Source: Francisella endosymbiont of Ornithodoros moubata
GTDB taxonomy: Bacteria > Pseudomonadota > Gammaproteobacteria > Francisellales > Francisellaceae
Length of the DNA: 64,000 bases
NCBI GenBank assembly: GCA_002095075.2
Contig: LVCE01000001.1
Location: forward strand, 62,001-126,000
Direction: 5' to 3'
Positions 19,022 to 31,124 of this stretch are shown piece by piece. Below the pieces are notes generated by a model. It had not been told where the DNA came from. It saw only the letters and a program-made list of their open reading frames with translations, and made no database searches. Position 1 is the stretch's first letter, and every line of letters starts with the position of its first letter. The translations under genes were made by a program, and so were the position numbers.

Positions 19022-19996
19022 ATGAATTTTCCAATATCACGTCCACGCAGACTTAGGATTACACAAGCTTTTCGCGATATGGTTGCCGAGACGACTTTAA
19101 ATGTTGATGACTTGATGTATCCAATATTTGTCGTACATGGTCAAGGCATTAAAAAAGAAATTTCAAGTATGCCAAATCAATATCACTGGTCAGTAGACAG
19201 ACTTGATGAGTTGGTTGACCAAGTTGTCAAGGCTGAAATAAAAAGTCTAATGATATTTGGTGTACCAAAAACTAAAGATCTTGTTTCATCGGAGAATTAC
19301 GATCCTAATGGTATAACACAACAAGCAATTAGAAAAATTAAACAAGTTGCTCCAGAGCTTGTAGTAGCTACAGATGTGTGTATGTGTAGTTTTACACCAC
19401 ATGGGCATTGTGGGATTTTAGATGAGTATGATTATGTTGATAATGATAAAACATTAGAAATATTACAAAAAATAGCTGTTTCTCATGCACAGGCTGGAGC
19501 AGACATTGTAGCACCAAGTGGGATGATGGATGGGCTGATAATTGCGATGCGACAAGCTTTAGATGAAGCAAATTTTGAGACTGTAAGTATTATGTCATAT
19601 TCTGTCAAATATGCATCTGCATATTATGGCCCATTTAGGAATGCTTGTGGTTCATCACTTAAGGGTGATCGTAAAACTTATCAGATGGACTATCGTAATA
19701 AGAAAGAAGCAATCCGTGAAGCGCTTGCAGATATTGAGCAGGGTGCAGATTTTATTATAGTCAAGCCAGCATTAAGTTATCTGGATATCATAAATGAGCT
19801 AAATCATATTGTAGATTTACCAATAGCAGCATATCATGTCAGCGGTGAGTATGCGATGATAAAAGCTGCCGCTAGTGCTGGTTTAGTTGATGAAAAGGAA
19901 ATCACTATTGAAACGCTTATATCGATGAAAAGAGCGGGCGCTAAAGTGATACTTACATATACTGCTTTAGATGTGGCTAATTGGTTTAAATGTTAA
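19022..19996 (+). CDS. hemB: Delta-aminolevulinic acid dehydratase (porphobilinogen synthase)
   Basis: Cytoplasmic enzyme that joins two 5-aminolevulinate molecules to porphobilinogen in haem synthesis. The 324 residues are full length. The metal-binding cysteine cluster reads DVCMCSFTPHGHCG (about residues 118-131), a zinc-type site. The two Schiff-base lysines lie in LKGDRKTYQMDYRN and FIIVKPALSYLDI. It is followed 3 nt later by trmL. No damage seen. Confidence 0.97.
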   Translation: MNFPISRPRRLRITQAFRDMVAETTLNVDDLMYPIFVVHGQGIKKEISSMPNQYHWSVDRLDELVDQVVKAEIKSLMIFGVPKTKDLVSSENYDPNGITQQAIRKIKQVAPELVVATDVCMCSFTPHGHCGILDEYDYVDNDKTLEILQKIAVSHAQAGADIVAPSGMMDGLIIAMRQALDEANFETVSIMSYSVKYASAYYGPFRNACGSSLKGDRKTYQMDYRNKKEAIREALADIEQGADFIIVKPALSYLDIINELNHIVDLPIAAYHVSGEYAMIKAAASAGLVDEKEITIETLISMKRAGAKVILTYTALDVANWFKC

Positions 19997-19999
19997 AAT

Positions 20000-20467
20000 A
20001 TGATAAATATAGCTTTATACGAACCGGAGATTCCGCCTAATACGGGGAATATTATTCGCCTGTGTGCTAATGTTGGAGCTAATTTGCATCTTATTGAGCC
20101 TTTAGGCTTTAAGTTAGAAGATAAACAACTAAGAAGAGCAGGTTTAGATTATCACGAGTTTGTCGATCTGAAGATTTATAAAAACTTTGCTGAGTTTTAT
20201 CAAAAAAATAAAGATAAGCAAATTTGGGCATGTACAACCAAAGCAAAACAATATTATCATCAAGTGGATTTTGGTTGTGATGACATTTTACTTTTTGGCC
20301 CTGAAACTCGAGGTCTACCTGCAGATGTATTAGAGCTACTTAAACAAACACACCTTAAGATACCAATGCATAAAAATAGTCGTAGTTTAAATTTATCAAA
20401 TTCTGTGGCGGTTATTTTATATGGTGCTTTAAACAACATCGGTTTTGAGAAATTAGGATTGTTATAG
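20000..20467 (+). CDS. trmL: tRNA (cytidine(34)-2'-O)-methyltransferase
   Basis: A 155-residue SPOUT-fold methyltransferase that modifies the wobble base of leucine tRNAs. The N-terminal block ALYEPEIPPNTGNIIRLCAN, the LFGPETRGLP motif, and the RSLNLSNSVAVILY knot region with the SAM site are characteristic. The length matches E. coli TrmL (157). It closes the sspA-to-trmL run of same-strand genes; decayed sequence begins directly after. Confidence 0.95.
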   Translation: MINIALYEPEIPPNTGNIIRLCANVGANLHLIEPLGFKLEDKQLRRAGLDYHEFVDLKIYKNFAEFYQKNKDKQIWACTTKAKQYYHQVDFGCDDILLFGPETRGLPADVLELLKQTHLKIPMHKNSRSLNLSNSVAVILYGALNNIGFEKLGLL

Positions 20468-20616
20468 TATAGTAATAGCCTATAAATTCTGCCTTTTAAT
20501 CGTTTTTATTGTTATATTAATTTTTTAGTAGTTTTTTCTAATCTTGATGTAGAATTATGCATTCGATCAGGGTCTATTATATTTTAGTTAATAGTAAATA
20601 TTATGCAATCGATATT

Positions 20617-21646
20617 TTAAAAAACTATAGTTGCTATAGCTATATTCTTATTGTCATATTTAGTTGCTTTAGCAGCTTTACCAAATGTTTACATTGTCAC
20701 AACTGGTCGTATACTATTGCAGAAATTGTAAAATCATCAACTGCTGCTGTCTATAAAGCTGGAAGTTTATCAATTAATGATATTTTAGAAAAAGAACCAG
20801 CTTTTAGTAAATTAGCGAATATAAAATCTGAACAATTTTGTAATATTGATAGTGTAGATATGACAAGAATTAAGCTTTCTGAGTACGTACAAAAACTAAT
20901 AGATGATCCAATATTGATGCTGTGATTATTACTCATGGTAGTTATAGTATATATTATGGTACAAACAGCATTTTTTCTTAATCAAGTTTTAGATATAAAG
21001 GGGCTATAACAGATTTACATCATTAAATAGTGATCACTTATGAATTTATATGATGCCTTAGTTACTGTCGTGAACAAACAGTCGATTGGTAAGGGTGTCT
21101 TAGTTGTGATGAATGAAGAAATTTTAACTGTAAATGATGTGGCTAAGACTAATACAACAAATGTTGATGCATTTAAAGCTCCAAATTATGGTAAATTAGG
21201 CACATTAATAATTAATGATGTTGATTATTATCAAAGTCCTAAATATGTTGGTAATATATTAAATATCGATGATTTGCAAAAATAACTGCCTTACCCAAGG
21301 TTTAAGTTATTTATGAATCAAGCTGACATTTCTGCGTAGTTTTTAGATAGTGTGTTGGCTATCAAAGGGTTAGAGGGTATAGTCCTTGCAGATCTTGGTG
21401 ATGGTAATATTCCATCTGATCAAGGATATTTTCTTATGAAAGCACGAGCTAAAGGTATTGTAGTGGTACGTTCAAGTTATATAGGTTTTGGTAAGGTTAC
21501 CCATAATTATAATAATTTAGATGACAAATTTGATCTTGTATCCTCAGGGGACTCTTTCGCCAGAAAAGGCGAGGATATTTTTGCAATTGGGCTTAATAAA
21601 AACACATAATCTTAAAAAGATTCAAAAACTATTCGATAGATTTTAG
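20617..21646 (+). pseudogene. Periplasmic (type II) L-asparaginase, broken
   Basis: Reconstructed across frames, the gene starts with a signal-peptide-like stretch (VAIAIFLLSYLVALAALP) followed by NVYIVTTG, the start of the asparaginase TTGGTIAG nucleophile motif, where the frame breaks. Further pieces are IDAVIITHG (the second catalytic-threonine block, with TDTMEET replaced), MNLYDALVTV, KGVLVVMNEEI, and a C-terminus recovered in another frame as LSPEKARIFLQLGLIKT. There are at least four frameshifts or stops. Periplasmic asparaginase supplies aspartate and ammonia from host asparagine; here it must be inactive. Confidence 0.85.
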
Positions 21647-21774
21647 TAAGTTAATAAATAAAAGTTGTTTTATTTACTAAGAAGTTTTCTTTTAAATGGC
21701 GATAAACTAAAGAAAAAATGTAACAACTATTATGCTATAACTATCACCAAAAAGAGCTGAGTATAGTTATCTAA

Positions 21775-23054
21775 TTATGATACAAGCGTTTCTGAAGAAA
21801 CTTGCTCTTTGCTAACAGCTGTTATTTGTGCAACTAGGCCACCTAATATTGAGGCAAATGCTAAACCACCATATTCCTATCATAAAGCCATTAACTTTAG
21901 CTGAAGCAAATCGAGTAAACATCGATAACCCTATTGCTGATATCAGAAGTTCTCCTAATGACTTGTAAAACATAGCTAGCAAATAACCAATATAATAAAA
22001 ACAACGCTATTATCAGTAGTAAATTTAGAAATGTAAAGTAATATAAAAGATAAGCTTATAACAACTAATCCTATAGAAAATTTACTGTAGATACTTAGAG
22101 TGAATTTTGTATTGTTTAAGTGAACATAATACTTCGCTAGAATTGGGCTTAGTACAAATATCCAGAAAGGGTTTAAGGCTTGAAAAATCTCTGAAGCTAT
22201 AGTGACTCCTAAGATTAGATGATTAGTATTTTTAATTGTGAAAAGATTTATTGAAGATGCCATTTGTATATATAAAATCTTATATACTATGGCATCACAC
22301 ATTAAAATTAGTGCTAGCATCATCTTGTAGAAGTAACCATTTTTTTATATACAAAAGATAGATATATAAATAAATACACATGCTATAAAACTAAGAATAA
22401 CTATTAGTTTAGCTACAAATAAATAAGCTAATCTTTAACTATATTTATCATCACTGCTACACCTATAATGACCCAAAATAGGTAATATAAGTTAAGCTTT
22501 TTGCACCAGCGTATGTTAAAATATGTTTCATTGTAAAGCTAAAGCCTACAAAAGTTGCTATAGTAAAGATTAAAGCCATAGAGATAACAACAAAACTAGT
22601 TGAATACCATAAACTTTTGTAATTATTGGTATTGGTAAGTTACCTAATTAATGAGCCGCGAGATTAATAGCCATATAAAAAAGTGTAAAAATATTGCTAA
22701 TTTGTCCGGAATCGCTATGGTCATAACATTAGATACTAGGCTTTCTGGGTTTGACTTAAATAGCCCTGTGCCCACACAAATCAAAGACAGCCACCATAAA
22801 GTTGTCTCTTTATCGTAAGCCCCAAGACAATAGTTTGTTTTGCTCCTAAGATAAAGTCGTCAATATAAACACCTAAGGCAATAAAAGCATATACTAAAGC
22901 GGCAAAGGCTGCATATAGGTTACGATTGCTTGACTTTAATTTAAATGAGTACTTCCTTTTTGCAAATAGACAACTAAAATAGCTACTAGAGCTTGATAAC
23001 CAAAGTGTTAAAAATAGTATAAAAAGCCTTTGGTCGCTTGAAGATTTTTAACAT
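21775..23054 (-). pseudogene. POT family peptide transporter, broken (second copy)
   Basis: On the minus strand an ATG at 23054 begins MLKIFKRPKAFYTIFN, a typical POT N-terminus, followed by shifted fragments (AIPDKLAIFLHFFYM-like). A 115-codon open piece follows with NTNHLILGVTIA and FQALNPFWIFVLSPILA, the conserved C-terminal half helices. The end is recovered as KVNGFMIGIWWF and SKEQVSSETLVS. At least five lesions are present. It differs from the POT relic at 2264-3722, so two independent peptide importers have been lost in this window. Confidence 0.85.
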
Positions 23055-23159
23055 AAATTTACTTCCAACTAAAAATTATTAAATCTTAATGCTTAATTAT
23101 TCAAAAAGAAAATGATTGTTACAAGTAATTAAAGATTATCATGAGTTGAAATTTATCTC

Positions 23160-24905
23160 TTACATTCTATCTGGAATAGAGATACCTAATAAATCTGAAG
23201 CAATTGTCATAGCTTTAACAGTTGCCATACATAGAGCAATTCTTGCTTTTTTAAATGACTCATCATCAAGATTAGTAATAGGACAATTAACATAGAATTT
23301 GTTAAAACTGTTAGCTAATGAGTATGCGTACTCACAAATATGATGTGGTTGAGAATTTTCATAAGCTCTTTGTACAGCAATAGGAAACTGTATTAATTGT
23401 AACTGGAGTTTTTCTTCATGTTCATTATGTGCATTTACAACTTTGTAATATTTTGTTAGAGATTGGATATCATAGTTTTCACCAAATATTTTTCTAAGAA
23501 TTGATTTGGCTCTAACTGCAGTATATAAAAGATAAGGGCCTGTTTTACCTTCATGCTGCGCAAATTTTTCTAAATCAAAGATATAATCATTAGCATAGTT
23601 ATTGACTAGGTCACCAAATTTAATAGTTGCCATAGCTATTTGATCAATAATGCTATCATCGTGCTCGTCAGGCATTCTGTTTTTGGCATATTTTTTTGCT
23701 TGAGAAATTAAATCTGCCAAATGCATCACACCACCTTCACGAGTTTTGAAAGGGCGACCATCTTTGCCATTAACTGTGCCGAAGGCTACGTGTTTAAGTT
23801 TACATTTTTTACTGACAACTTTTGTTCTCTCAGCAACGCTAAATACTTGTTTAAAATGAAGAGACTGTCTTTTATCAACTACATAGATTATTTCATCTGG
23901 ATCAAGATCTCTACTGCGTTGCCACAAAGCAGCTAGATCTGTAGTACCGTACATAACACCACCGTCTTTTTTGATGACTATAAGAGGTGGTACACCATCT
24001 TTATTCGTATCTATAACCCAAGCATCTTGATCTTCATAGATAAAATTATTAGCTTTAAAGTAATTAATCATCTCATTGACAAATTTATTAGCATCACTTT
24101 CACCTAACCATAAATCAAAATGTACATCTAAGCTATCAAAATCTTTTTTAATTGCAGCGGTCGAAATTTTTACAAAATGTTGCCAAAGTGCAACATAGCC
24201 TCTGCGGCCTTGTTGTAATTCAAAGGTAGCTAGCCTAACTTTTTCCATTTCAATTATGTCAGATTTATATCTTTTCGAAGCACGAGGATAAATTTCAGCT
24301 AGCTCTTGAACAGTTACTGGTGATTCAGAAGGATACTCTCCAGTATAAGTTTCATCAAAATATGCAAGTTGTGGCGATTGTAGTTTTATTTCTTTTATAA
24401 GCATACCCATTTGCGTACCCCAATCACCTAGGTGTACATCAGAGACAACAGTATTATCGTAGAAGCGATGGATCCTTTGTAAAGCATCACCTAAAAGTGC
24501 AGATCTAATATGACCAACATGCATCGGTTTAGCAACATTAGGACCACCAAAGTCAAGAACTACTTTTTTAGCTGATAAGTAATTTTGAGCACCAAACTTA
24601 ACGGAATTTAAAAACTTATCTGTAGTATTAGCTAAGAATTTTGGTGCTAAAGTCATGTTTATAAAACCTGGTTTAGCAACTTCTAGTTTTGCAAAAACAT
24701 CCTCGGCATCAATATGCTTTACTATCTCTTCGGCAATTATAAAAGGTGGTTTTTTAGCAAATTTAGCTAAAGGCATAGCTCCATTACACTGAAAATGTCC
24801 CAAACCTTCACGAGTTGAGGTTACAACTTTAGCAAAACTTTCTGCATAACCTAGTTTTTGGAATACTTTTGCAAGAATTTCTGATAAATAATTTTCTATA
24901 TTCAT
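23160..24905 (-). CDS. argS: Arginyl-tRNA synthetase
   Basis: Class I synthetase of 581 residues (E. coli 577) charging tRNA-Arg. It has the N-terminal additional domain, the HIGH-type motif [13 protein letters not shown] near residue 128, the catalytic block [12 protein letters not shown], and [18 protein letters not shown]. The DALR anticodon-binding domain runs from about 460 to the C-terminus [11 protein letters not shown]. The gene is transcribed divergently from lptD and is intact. Confidence 0.97.
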   Translation of the reverse strand: MNIENYLSEILAKVFQKLGYAESFAKVVTSTREGLGHFQCNGAMPLAKFAKKPPFIIAEEIVKHIDAEDVFAKLEVAKPGFINMTLAPKFLANTTDKFLNSVKFGAQNYLSAKKVVLDFGGPNVAKPMHVGHIRSALLGDALQRIHRFYDNTVVSDVHLGDWGTQMGMLIKEIKLQSPQLAYFDETYTGEYPSESPVTVQELAEIYPRASKRYKSDIIEMEKVRLATFELQQGRRGYVALWQHFVKISTAAIKKDFDSLDVHFDLWLGESDANKFVNEMINYFKANNFIYEDQDAWVIDTNKDGVPPLIVIKKDGGVMYGTTDLAALWQRSRDLDPDEIIYVVDKRQSLHFKQVFSVAERTKVVSKKCKLKHVAFGTVNGKDGRPFKTREGGVMHLADLISQAKKYAKNRMPDEHDDSIIDQIAMATIKFGDLVNNYANDYIFDLEKFAQHEGKTGPYLLYTAVRAKSILRKIFGENYDIQSLTKYYKVVNAHNEHEEKLQLQLIQFPIAVQRAYENSQPHHICEYAYSLANSFNKFYVNCPITNLDDESFKKARIALCMATVKAMTIASDLLGISIPDRM

Positions 24906-25032
24906 TAAAATAGCCCAATTGTTTTGTTATATCTAAGAGTTTTAAGTTAGAATGGAAATATCTTTCAAATATAGATATAATATCACGGTTATTTTAAAAA
25001 ACTCAATAAATTAAGGCTCTCAAAGGTCAATT

Positions 25033-27639
25033 ATGTTAAAAGGGATTTATAAGTATCTGTTGATGTGTTTTGGCACTGTATTGTTTACAGTGCAAGCAAA
25101 TGCTGCGCGGATAATAAGCAATAACCCTATTAAAGAAGATTGGCAGTGTAAAGTTGTCGACGGCGAGTGGAGTTGTAAAAGAGCAAAGAAGCCAAAAAAT
25201 GTTTTCAGTAAAGAGCTTACTACAGCAGAAAAAGAAAAAGCTATTGCAGATGATCTGGCATGGGTTAAGAAACCATCATATTTTGTTGGTGGATACTACA
25301 GTAACGATAGTCAGTTTACTAAAGCATTATGTGAGTCTAAAAAGACAGATCTTAGTTATGAGAGATCTGAGTTTGATAATGATGGTACATTAATAGTATC
25401 TGGAAATGTCCAAGTACTACAATGTGATCAGGAACTGTATGGTAATAATGCGATAATAAACTTAAATGATAATAACAGTGCTATAAGGTCGCTAGTTATG
25501 ATTGGTGATGTTATCGCTAAGCAACCATCGACAGGTATAGTTATCCGTACTACAGAATTAGATGCTGATATGATGGATAAAACTTATAGTACCGGTGAAG
25601 CATATTTTAGGTTAGCACGAGAAATGCCTGATACTCGTATATATGATAAAGATCATTTTAGTGGTTATTTACGTGGTTATGCTAAGACATTCAAAAAAGA
25701 AACTTCAGGTGACCTAATACTCACTGATGGATATATTACTTCAGGTGATCCTTATGATAATGCTTGGAAAATTATCGGTAATAATATCGATATAGATACA
25801 AATACTGGAATGGCATATGTAAAGAATGGTTATTTTGAAATCCAAGATATTCCAGTAATGTACGTGCCATTTTTTTCATATCCAATTAATAATCAAAGAA
25901 GATCTGGTTTCTTATTTCCAAGTTTTGTGCAAAATGCTAATTCTGGTATTGGTTTATCGGTGCCTTATTATTTTAATCTTGCACCTAATTATGACTTGTT
26001 ACTAAATAATGTTATATGGTCTGAAAGAGGTATAATGGAAAATGGTATATTGCGTTATATGACTAAATATTTCCAAGGTCAGTTTGAGGGCTCAATAGTG
26101 CCTTATGATTTTAAAGAAGGAAAAATGCGTGGCGCCTTTGCCTTATCAACTACAGGTCAGTATGAAAATTTTAATACAAACTTGAAATATGAGTATGTTA
26201 GTGATAAGAACTACTATAATGATTTTTCAGCTGGAAATATTAACTTAGTCACAAAGACATTATTAGATAGAGAGTTTAATCTAAACTATGGTAATGATTA
26301 TATCGATTCTGGTATAACTGTATTAGACTATGGTGTTGTGAATCCAACTATTGACCTTGCGAATATACCTTATGCTAAACTTCCTGAGGTGAGGTTTAAT
26401 ATAACATCAGATGGTTACACTCTTGATTATGTGACACTTAGTGCAAATACCCTAAATACATATTTTTACAAATCACCATGGCCAATTAATCCCAGCGTGA
26501 GTTCTGTAGAAGGAACTAATGTGAGTGGTTTTAGATCTTATGAAGCTCCAAAGATAAAAGGAAATTTTGCTAATAACTGGGGATATCTAAACCCATCATT
26601 AGAAGTACCTATTCGTTATTATCAATTAAATAATAAAGCTACAGATACTATTCAATTTAGTAAAAGTAGTGTGACTAGTATATTACCGATATTTAATATT
26701 GATGCAGGGATGTATTTTGATAGAGATTATACTACTGAGAATGGTTCATACACTCAGACCATAAGACCTAGACTATTTTATACTTATATCCCTTATCAGA
26801 ATCAGAATGATATCCCTATATTTGATACGAACTTACAGAATGAGCAATATATGCAAATGTTTCAAGTGAATAGGTTTACCGGTTATGATAGGATTAATAA
26901 TGCCAACCAGTTAACATATGCACTAGAGTTTTACACTACTAGCAAAGATGATGGAAGTACTTTAGCATCTGCTAAAATTGGTCAGATGGTGTATTTTGCT
27001 GATAGAAAGGTTAATTTGTGTCAAGGAAACTCAGCTTGTCCATATCCTGACTTGGAAGATCCATATTCAAAAGATATGTTCTCACCTGTTATGCCATCTT
27101 TTGAGTTTCAGGTTATGAAAAATATTTATCTTTCAGCACAAATTAACTATAGATTCCAAACTCAAAAAGTAGGTTATCAAGTCTATCAATTATCATATAA
27201 GGATGAAAATGAGAATATTTTCAATATTTCATATAACAATATTTTAGACAACTGGAACTTTATTACTCAGGAGCAAATAAACCAGGGACAAATGCCTCCA
27301 TCTCAAGAAATTATCACTCTCTCAACAGTTCTAAATGTTACTGATCATTGGGGCATTACAGCATTATGGAATTATAACTTTAAACAAAAGCTAATCTCTA
27401 ACGTATTTGCAGGTGTTCAATATAATGCTAAGTCTTGGGCAGTTAGAGCTCTATGGCAAGCAAGTGCATATACCAATCAAGATCCTAACAATCCAACAAA
27501 ACTTGGTGATTTGACTAATACTTATATGGTGGAATTTGAGTTAAAAGGCCTTGGAGGTATTGGTAATACTAGTGATATATCTTCACGTCTACAACAAATA
27601 AATGGTTATAAAGTAGGAGAGTGGGGAGGAGGAGTGTAA
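25033..27639 (+). CDS. lptD: LPS-assembly outer-membrane protein LptD
   Basis: An outer-membrane beta-barrel that inserts LPS into the outer leaflet with LptE. The 868 residues include a signal peptide (cleavage likely after VQANA at about 24). An OstA-like periplasmic domain follows ([18 protein letters not shown], about 125-235), then a long barrel. An early cysteine pair (QCKV and SCKR) and later cysteines ([12 protein letters not shown]) fit the disulfide-dependent assembly of LptD. It is longer than E. coli LptD (784). The stop overlaps the surA start (TAATG), coupling it to the chaperone that helps fold it. Confidence 0.95.
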   Translation: MLKGIYKYLLMCFGTVLFTVQANAARIISNNPIKEDWQCKVVDGEWSCKRAKKPKNVFSKELTTAEKEKAIADDLAWVKKPSYFVGGYYSNDSQFTKALCESKKTDLSYERSEFDNDGTLIVSGNVQVLQCDQELYGNNAIINLNDNNSAIRSLVMIGDVIAKQPSTGIVIRTTELDADMMDKTYSTGEAYFRLAREMPDTRIYDKDHFSGYLRGYAKTFKKETSGDLILTDGYITSGDPYDNAWKIIGNNIDIDTNTGMAYVKNGYFEIQDIPVMYVPFFSYPINNQRRSGFLFPSFVQNANSGIGLSVPYYFNLAPNYDLLLNNVIWSERGIMENGILRYMTKYFQGQFEGSIVPYDFKEGKMRGAFALSTTGQYENFNTNLKYEYVSDKNYYNDFSAGNINLVTKTLLDREFNLNYGNDYIDSGITVLDYGVVNPTIDLANIPYAKLPEVRFNITSDGYTLDYVTLSANTLNTYFYKSPWPINPSVSSVEGTNVSGFRSYEAPKIKGNFANNWGYLNPSLEVPIRYYQLNNKATDTIQFSKSSVTSILPIFNIDAGMYFDRDYTTENGSYTQTIRPRLFYTYIPYQNQNDIPIFDTNLQNEQYMQMFQVNRFTGYDRINNANQLTYALEFYTTSKDDGSTLASAKIGQMVYFADRKVNLCQGNSACPYPDLEDPYSKDMFSPVMPSFEFQVMKNIYLSAQINYRFQTQKVGYQVYQLSYKDENENIFNISYNNILDNWNFITQEQINQGQMPPSQEIITLSTVLNVTDHWGITALWNYNFKQKLISNVFAGVQYNAKSWAVRALWQASAYTNQDPNNPTKLGDLTNTYMVEFELKGLGGIGNTSDISSRLQQINGYKVGEWGGGV

Positions 27640-29048
27640 TGAAAAAGTTAACGATAATTATTTCGTTGGTACTCATGTTAACTAATGCTTATTCAGATAT
27701 ATCTCCGGCTATGTTTCAAAACTCTTTTGATTCTGGTATTGATGCTACATCGTCAGTGTCAATCAATACATCAGATAAAAAGTATCTTGTAAACAAGACA
27801 GTTGCCATAGTAAATAGTAAACCAATTACATCTTTTGAGTTAGATCAAGAAGTTGCTAAGCTAGAAGCAATGCAGCCAAATTCAACTTTTAATACAGATC
27901 CTCTAAAACTAAAAAGACAGGCGCTACAAGATTTAATATCTCAAAGTGTTTTATTACAACTTGCAGAGCGTAATAATATTACAATATCTAACCAACAATT
28001 AGATACCGCAATACAAGATATTGCTGCAAAAAATGGTGTATCGATGGGGTCTTTAAAGCTTAATATCGAAGCAGCTGGGATGTCTTTTGATAGTTATAAA
28101 AAAAGAATTAGGGATCAGCTAATGATAAGCCAACTACAACAGCAAGCTATAGCACAGCAAGTATACGTTTCTCCTGAAGAAATACAGAAGTATATTAAAA
28201 AACATCAAAAACAGTTTAATAGAGAAATGGCGCCTATTAAGTTATATACGCTTAAAAATCTTATTGTGGCTTTACCAGATTCTAAAAAAGTGCGCCAAAA
28301 GAAAATAGATTTATTTAAAAAACTAGCTCTTGCTATCAATGACGGTGGTATTGATTTTTCTGAAGTTGTTAAACAGTTTTCCCAAGCTTCAAATGCAATC
28401 TCGGGAGGTATAGTTAGTCAACAGGTTAAGCTTGATTCAATACCTGAGATATATAAGAAATATGTAAAAGGACTTAAAAATCATCAAGTATCTCAACCTT
28501 TTATAGTTAATAATACATTGCAAATGATATATATAGATAATCTTGATGAAAAAGCACCAATTTTAAGTAAAAAAGTGATAAAGTATTATGTTTATGCCAT
28601 AGAGATAAAGCTCAATGATAGTATGACCGAGGAGGGTGCTCAAAGTTCTCTTGAAAGAGCAAGACTTACTATTGAGAGCGGTCAAGAATTTGCTAAAGTT
28701 GCGATGAAATATAACCAAGATTATAATCATCCTAATGGTAAATTTAGCTGGGTATCAGAACTTGATAGTCCACCTTCATTACCTCCTGCTGCGTTTGCAC
28801 AAATTAAGCAATTAAAAGAAAACGAGTTATCAAAACCTTTTCAAGCTGATGGTAAAACTTGGATGATTATTAAATATACAAAAACCAAAGAGTATGATGC
28901 TGCTGAGCAGCTTAAAGAACAAAAAGCATTAGAAGCAATATTCTCTGAAAAAGCTCAAGAAATTTATAAAACTTGGCTAACATCAATGAAAGATGATGCA
29001 TATATAGAAATACTCGAAGAAGATTTAAAAACACCTGAACTTTACTAA
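27639..29048 (+). CDS. surA: Periplasmic chaperone / peptidyl-prolyl isomerase SurA
   Basis: A 469-residue periplasmic chaperone for outer-membrane proteins. The signal peptide [19 protein letters not shown] is followed by the SurA N-terminal domain ([20 protein letters not shown], then [18 protein letters not shown]). Two parvulin-type domains follow at about 200-300 and 320-420 (the second with [11 protein letters not shown] and [10 protein letters not shown]). The ATG overlapping the lptD stop is preferred over an upstream in-frame GTG because the signal peptide starts there. It is followed immediately by rsmA; pdxA, which separates these genes in E. coli, is absent. Confidence 0.94.
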   Translation: MKKLTIIISLVLMLTNAYSDISPAMFQNSFDSGIDATSSVSINTSDKKYLVNKTVAIVNSKPITSFELDQEVAKLEAMQPNSTFNTDPLKLKRQALQDLISQSVLLQLAERNNITISNQQLDTAIQDIAAKNGVSMGSLKLNIEAAGMSFDSYKKRIRDQLMISQLQQQAIAQQVYVSPEEIQKYIKKHQKQFNREMAPIKLYTLKNLIVALPDSKKVRQKKIDLFKKLALAINDGGIDFSEVVKQFSQASNAISGGIVSQQVKLDSIPEIYKKYVKGLKNHQVSQPFIVNNTLQMIYIDNLDEKAPILSKKVIKYYVYAIEIKLNDSMTEEGAQSSLERARLTIESGQEFAKVAMKYNQDYNHPNGKFSWVSELDSPPSLPPAAFAQIKQLKENELSKPFQADGKTWMIIKYTKTKEYDAAEQLKEQKALEAIFSEKAQEIYKTWLTSMKDDAYIEILEEDLKTPELY

Positions 29049-29049
29049 A

Positions 29050-29838
29050 ATGCAATATAAGACAAAGGCAGAGAAATCGCTAGGACAGAATTTTCTCCAA
29101 GATGAAAATATAATTCGTAAGATAGTTCAGCTAGCTAATATAAAAAAGCATGATATAGTCGTCGAGATTGGACCTGGTTTAGGGGCTCTGACAAGATATT
29201 TACTTTCAAGTAGTGATAATGTCAGTGTTATTGAGTTTGATACAAGTATTATCGATACATTGGTAGCAAATTGCCAAAAATATGGAACTTCGCGTGTATA
29301 TAATCAAGATTTCTTGAAATTTGATATGTCTTCTTTGGAGAATACATCAAATCAAAAAATAAAACTAATAGGTAATCTTCCTTACAATATTTCCTCACCA
29401 ATCCTTTTTAAAGTAATCAAAGATAATGAGAAAATTGTTGATGCTCATTTTATGCTACAAAAAGAAGTTGTTGAAAGAATAGTTTCTTTGCCTAATAGTA
29501 AATCCTATGGAAGATTATCGGTGATATTACAGTATCACTTTGACTGTAATATGATTTTAAAAATTTCTCCCAAAGTTTTTTATCCACAGCCTAAAGTTGA
29601 CTCGGCTATTCTACGACTTAAACCTAGAAATAATAAATTATTGCTAAAAAACTACAATTTTTTTGAAGAAATTGTCAAACAAAGCTTTGCGCAACGTAGA
29701 AAAACTTTGCATAATAACTTAAAGTGTATATTAAAAAAGCGAAAAATTGATCCTAACACACTGCCTGTAGATACTAATCTTAGAGCAGAGAATTTAAGTG
29801 TTGAAGATTTTGTCAACTTAGTAAACTTTTTAAGTTAA
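29050..29838 (+). CDS. rsmA: 16S rRNA (adenine(1518)-N6/adenine(1519)-N6)-dimethyltransferase
   Basis: Dimethylates two adjacent adenines near the 3' end of 16S rRNA as a late ribosome-assembly checkpoint. At 262 residues it is normal length. The SAM-binding motif is [10 protein letters not shown] at residues 39-48, the catalytic motif NLPYNISSP begins at about 109, and the [14 protein letters not shown] block is also present. It lies 1 nt after surA and 11 nt before apaH in a shared operon. Confidence 0.96.
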   Translation: MQYKTKAEKSLGQNFLQDENIIRKIVQLANIKKHDIVVEIGPGLGALTRYLLSSSDNVSVIEFDTSIIDTLVANCQKYGTSRVYNQDFLKFDMSSLENTSNQKIKLIGNLPYNISSPILFKVIKDNEKIVDAHFMLQKEVVERIVSLPNSKSYGRLSVILQYHFDCNMILKISPKVFYPQPKVDSAILRLKPRNNKLLLKNYNFFEEIVKQSFAQRRKTLHNNLKCILKKRKIDPNTLPVDTNLRAENLSVEDFVNLVNFLS

Positions 29839-29849
29839 GGCATAACAAG

Positions 29850-30677
29850 ATGGCTACATATGTTATCGGTGATGTACATGGTTGTTACGATGAACTGCAA
29901 TTATTACTACAAAAGATAAATTTTGATATACAAAAAGATAGGCTTATTTTTACTGGTGATACTATTAATAAAGGTCCTAAGTCCCTTGAGACTATAAACT
30001 TTATCATGTCTTTGGGTGATTCAGCACAGGTCACTTTAGGTAATCATGAAATATTATTTTTAGCTGTTAGTTATAATTATTTACCATCAAACAATAAAAA
30101 TAACTTTAATGATGTTATCAAAGCAAAAAAGCTAAAGGAAATTCAAGATTGGTTGTGTAATCAAAATCTTTTAATAAGAATTAATGATATTTTTATAACT
30201 CACGCAGGAATTCCACATATTTGGTCACCTAAAAAAGCAATGAAAATAGCAAATGAAGTCGAGTTTGTGCTAAAAAACCAAACAACCAGAAGACTTTTAT
30301 TAGCAAATTTTTTTAACAATGAAGGTGATAAATGGGATAAGGAATTAGAGGGTATTGAAAGATGGTTATGTATTCTTAACTACTTCACACAGATGAGAAC
30401 TATTGATAAAAATGGTCGCTTGAACCTTAAATTTAGTTCAACTATCGATCAGATACCTGAAAACTTTAAACCATGGTTCAAATTAAAGCATAAGAAATTT
30501 ACAGATAACTATAAGATAATCTTTGGACACTGGGCAGCTATCAAAGGTGAGACAAAAGATAGCAATGTAATAGCTTTAGATACAGGATGCGTATTTGGAG
30601 GTAAGCTTAGTTGTTATTGTATTGAGACAGATAAAAAGTATGCAGTCAAAGCACTTAAAAGCTATAAGGATATTTAG
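29850..30677 (+). CDS. apaH: Bis(5'-nucleosyl)-tetraphosphatase (symmetrical) ApaH
   Basis: A 275-residue calcineurin-like phosphoesterase that splits Ap4A into two ADP and can remove Np4 caps from RNA. The metal-binding motifs are in order: IGDVHGCYDEL (residues 6-16), FTGDTINKGP, LGNHEILF, and THAGIPHIW, then FGHWAA near the C-terminus. Unlike enterobacteria, no apaG precedes it. It is followed 4 nt later by aroQ. Confidence 0.95.
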   Translation: MATYVIGDVHGCYDELQLLLQKINFDIQKDRLIFTGDTINKGPKSLETINFIMSLGDSAQVTLGNHEILFLAVSYNYLPSNNKNNFNDVIKAKKLKEIQDWLCNQNLLIRINDIFITHAGIPHIWSPKKAMKIANEVEFVLKNQTTRRLLLANFFNNEGDKWDKELEGIERWLCILNYFTQMRTIDKNGRLNLKFSSTIDQIPENFKPWFKLKHKKFTDNYKIIFGHWAAIKGETKDSNVIALDTGCVFGGKLSCYCIETDKKYAVKALKSYKDI

Positions 30678-30681
30678 ATAT

Positions 30682-31119
30682 ATGGATATTTTAGTTATTA
30701 ATGGACCAAATCTTAATCTATTAGGCACTCGACAACCAAAGTTTTACGGTCATAAAACTTTAGCTGATATTAACAGTGATTTGTTAGAAACTGCCAAAAA
30801 GAATAATATAAGTATTGATTTTTACCAGAGTAATCATGAGGGTGAAATTGTTGATAAAATACAGCAGACAGCTGCAAAAATCATCATTATAAATCCTGCG
30901 GCTTACACATATACAAGTGTTGCAATAAGAGATGCTTTTTTAGCTATAAATAAGCCTTTTATTGAAATACATTTGTCTAATATATATAATAGGGAAGAAT
31001 TTAGGACTAAATCGCTTCTATCAGATATAGCTTATGGATGTATATTTGGGTTTGGACCAAATGGTTACATATTAGCTTTAATAGAAGCAATAAATTATAT
31101 AAATATGAAAGGAGAGTAG
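30682..31119 (+). CDS. aroQ: Type II 3-dehydroquinate dehydratase, with a His-to-Tyr change in the active site
   Basis: A 145-residue dodecameric shikimate-pathway enzyme. Recognisable blocks are VINGPNLNLLGTRQPKFYG (with catalytic Arg and Tyr), YQSNHEGEIVD, FIEIHLSNI and REEFRTKS. The block that reads THTSVA in relatives known to me reads TYTSVA here, with Tyr at residue 77 (codon TAT at 30910-30912) instead of the conserved His, one C-to-T step from CAT. That His contacts the substrate in the family's structures, so activity may be lowered. Upstream in-frame codons exist, but the family start is this ATG. Confidence 0.93.
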   Translation: MDILVINGPNLNLLGTRQPKFYGHKTLADINSDLLETAKKNNISIDFYQSNHEGEIVDKIQQTAAKIIIINPAAYTYTSVAIRDAFLAINKPFIEIHLSNIYNREEFRTKSLLSDIAYGCIFGFGPNGYILALIEAINYINMKGE

Positions 31120-31124
31120 AAAAA

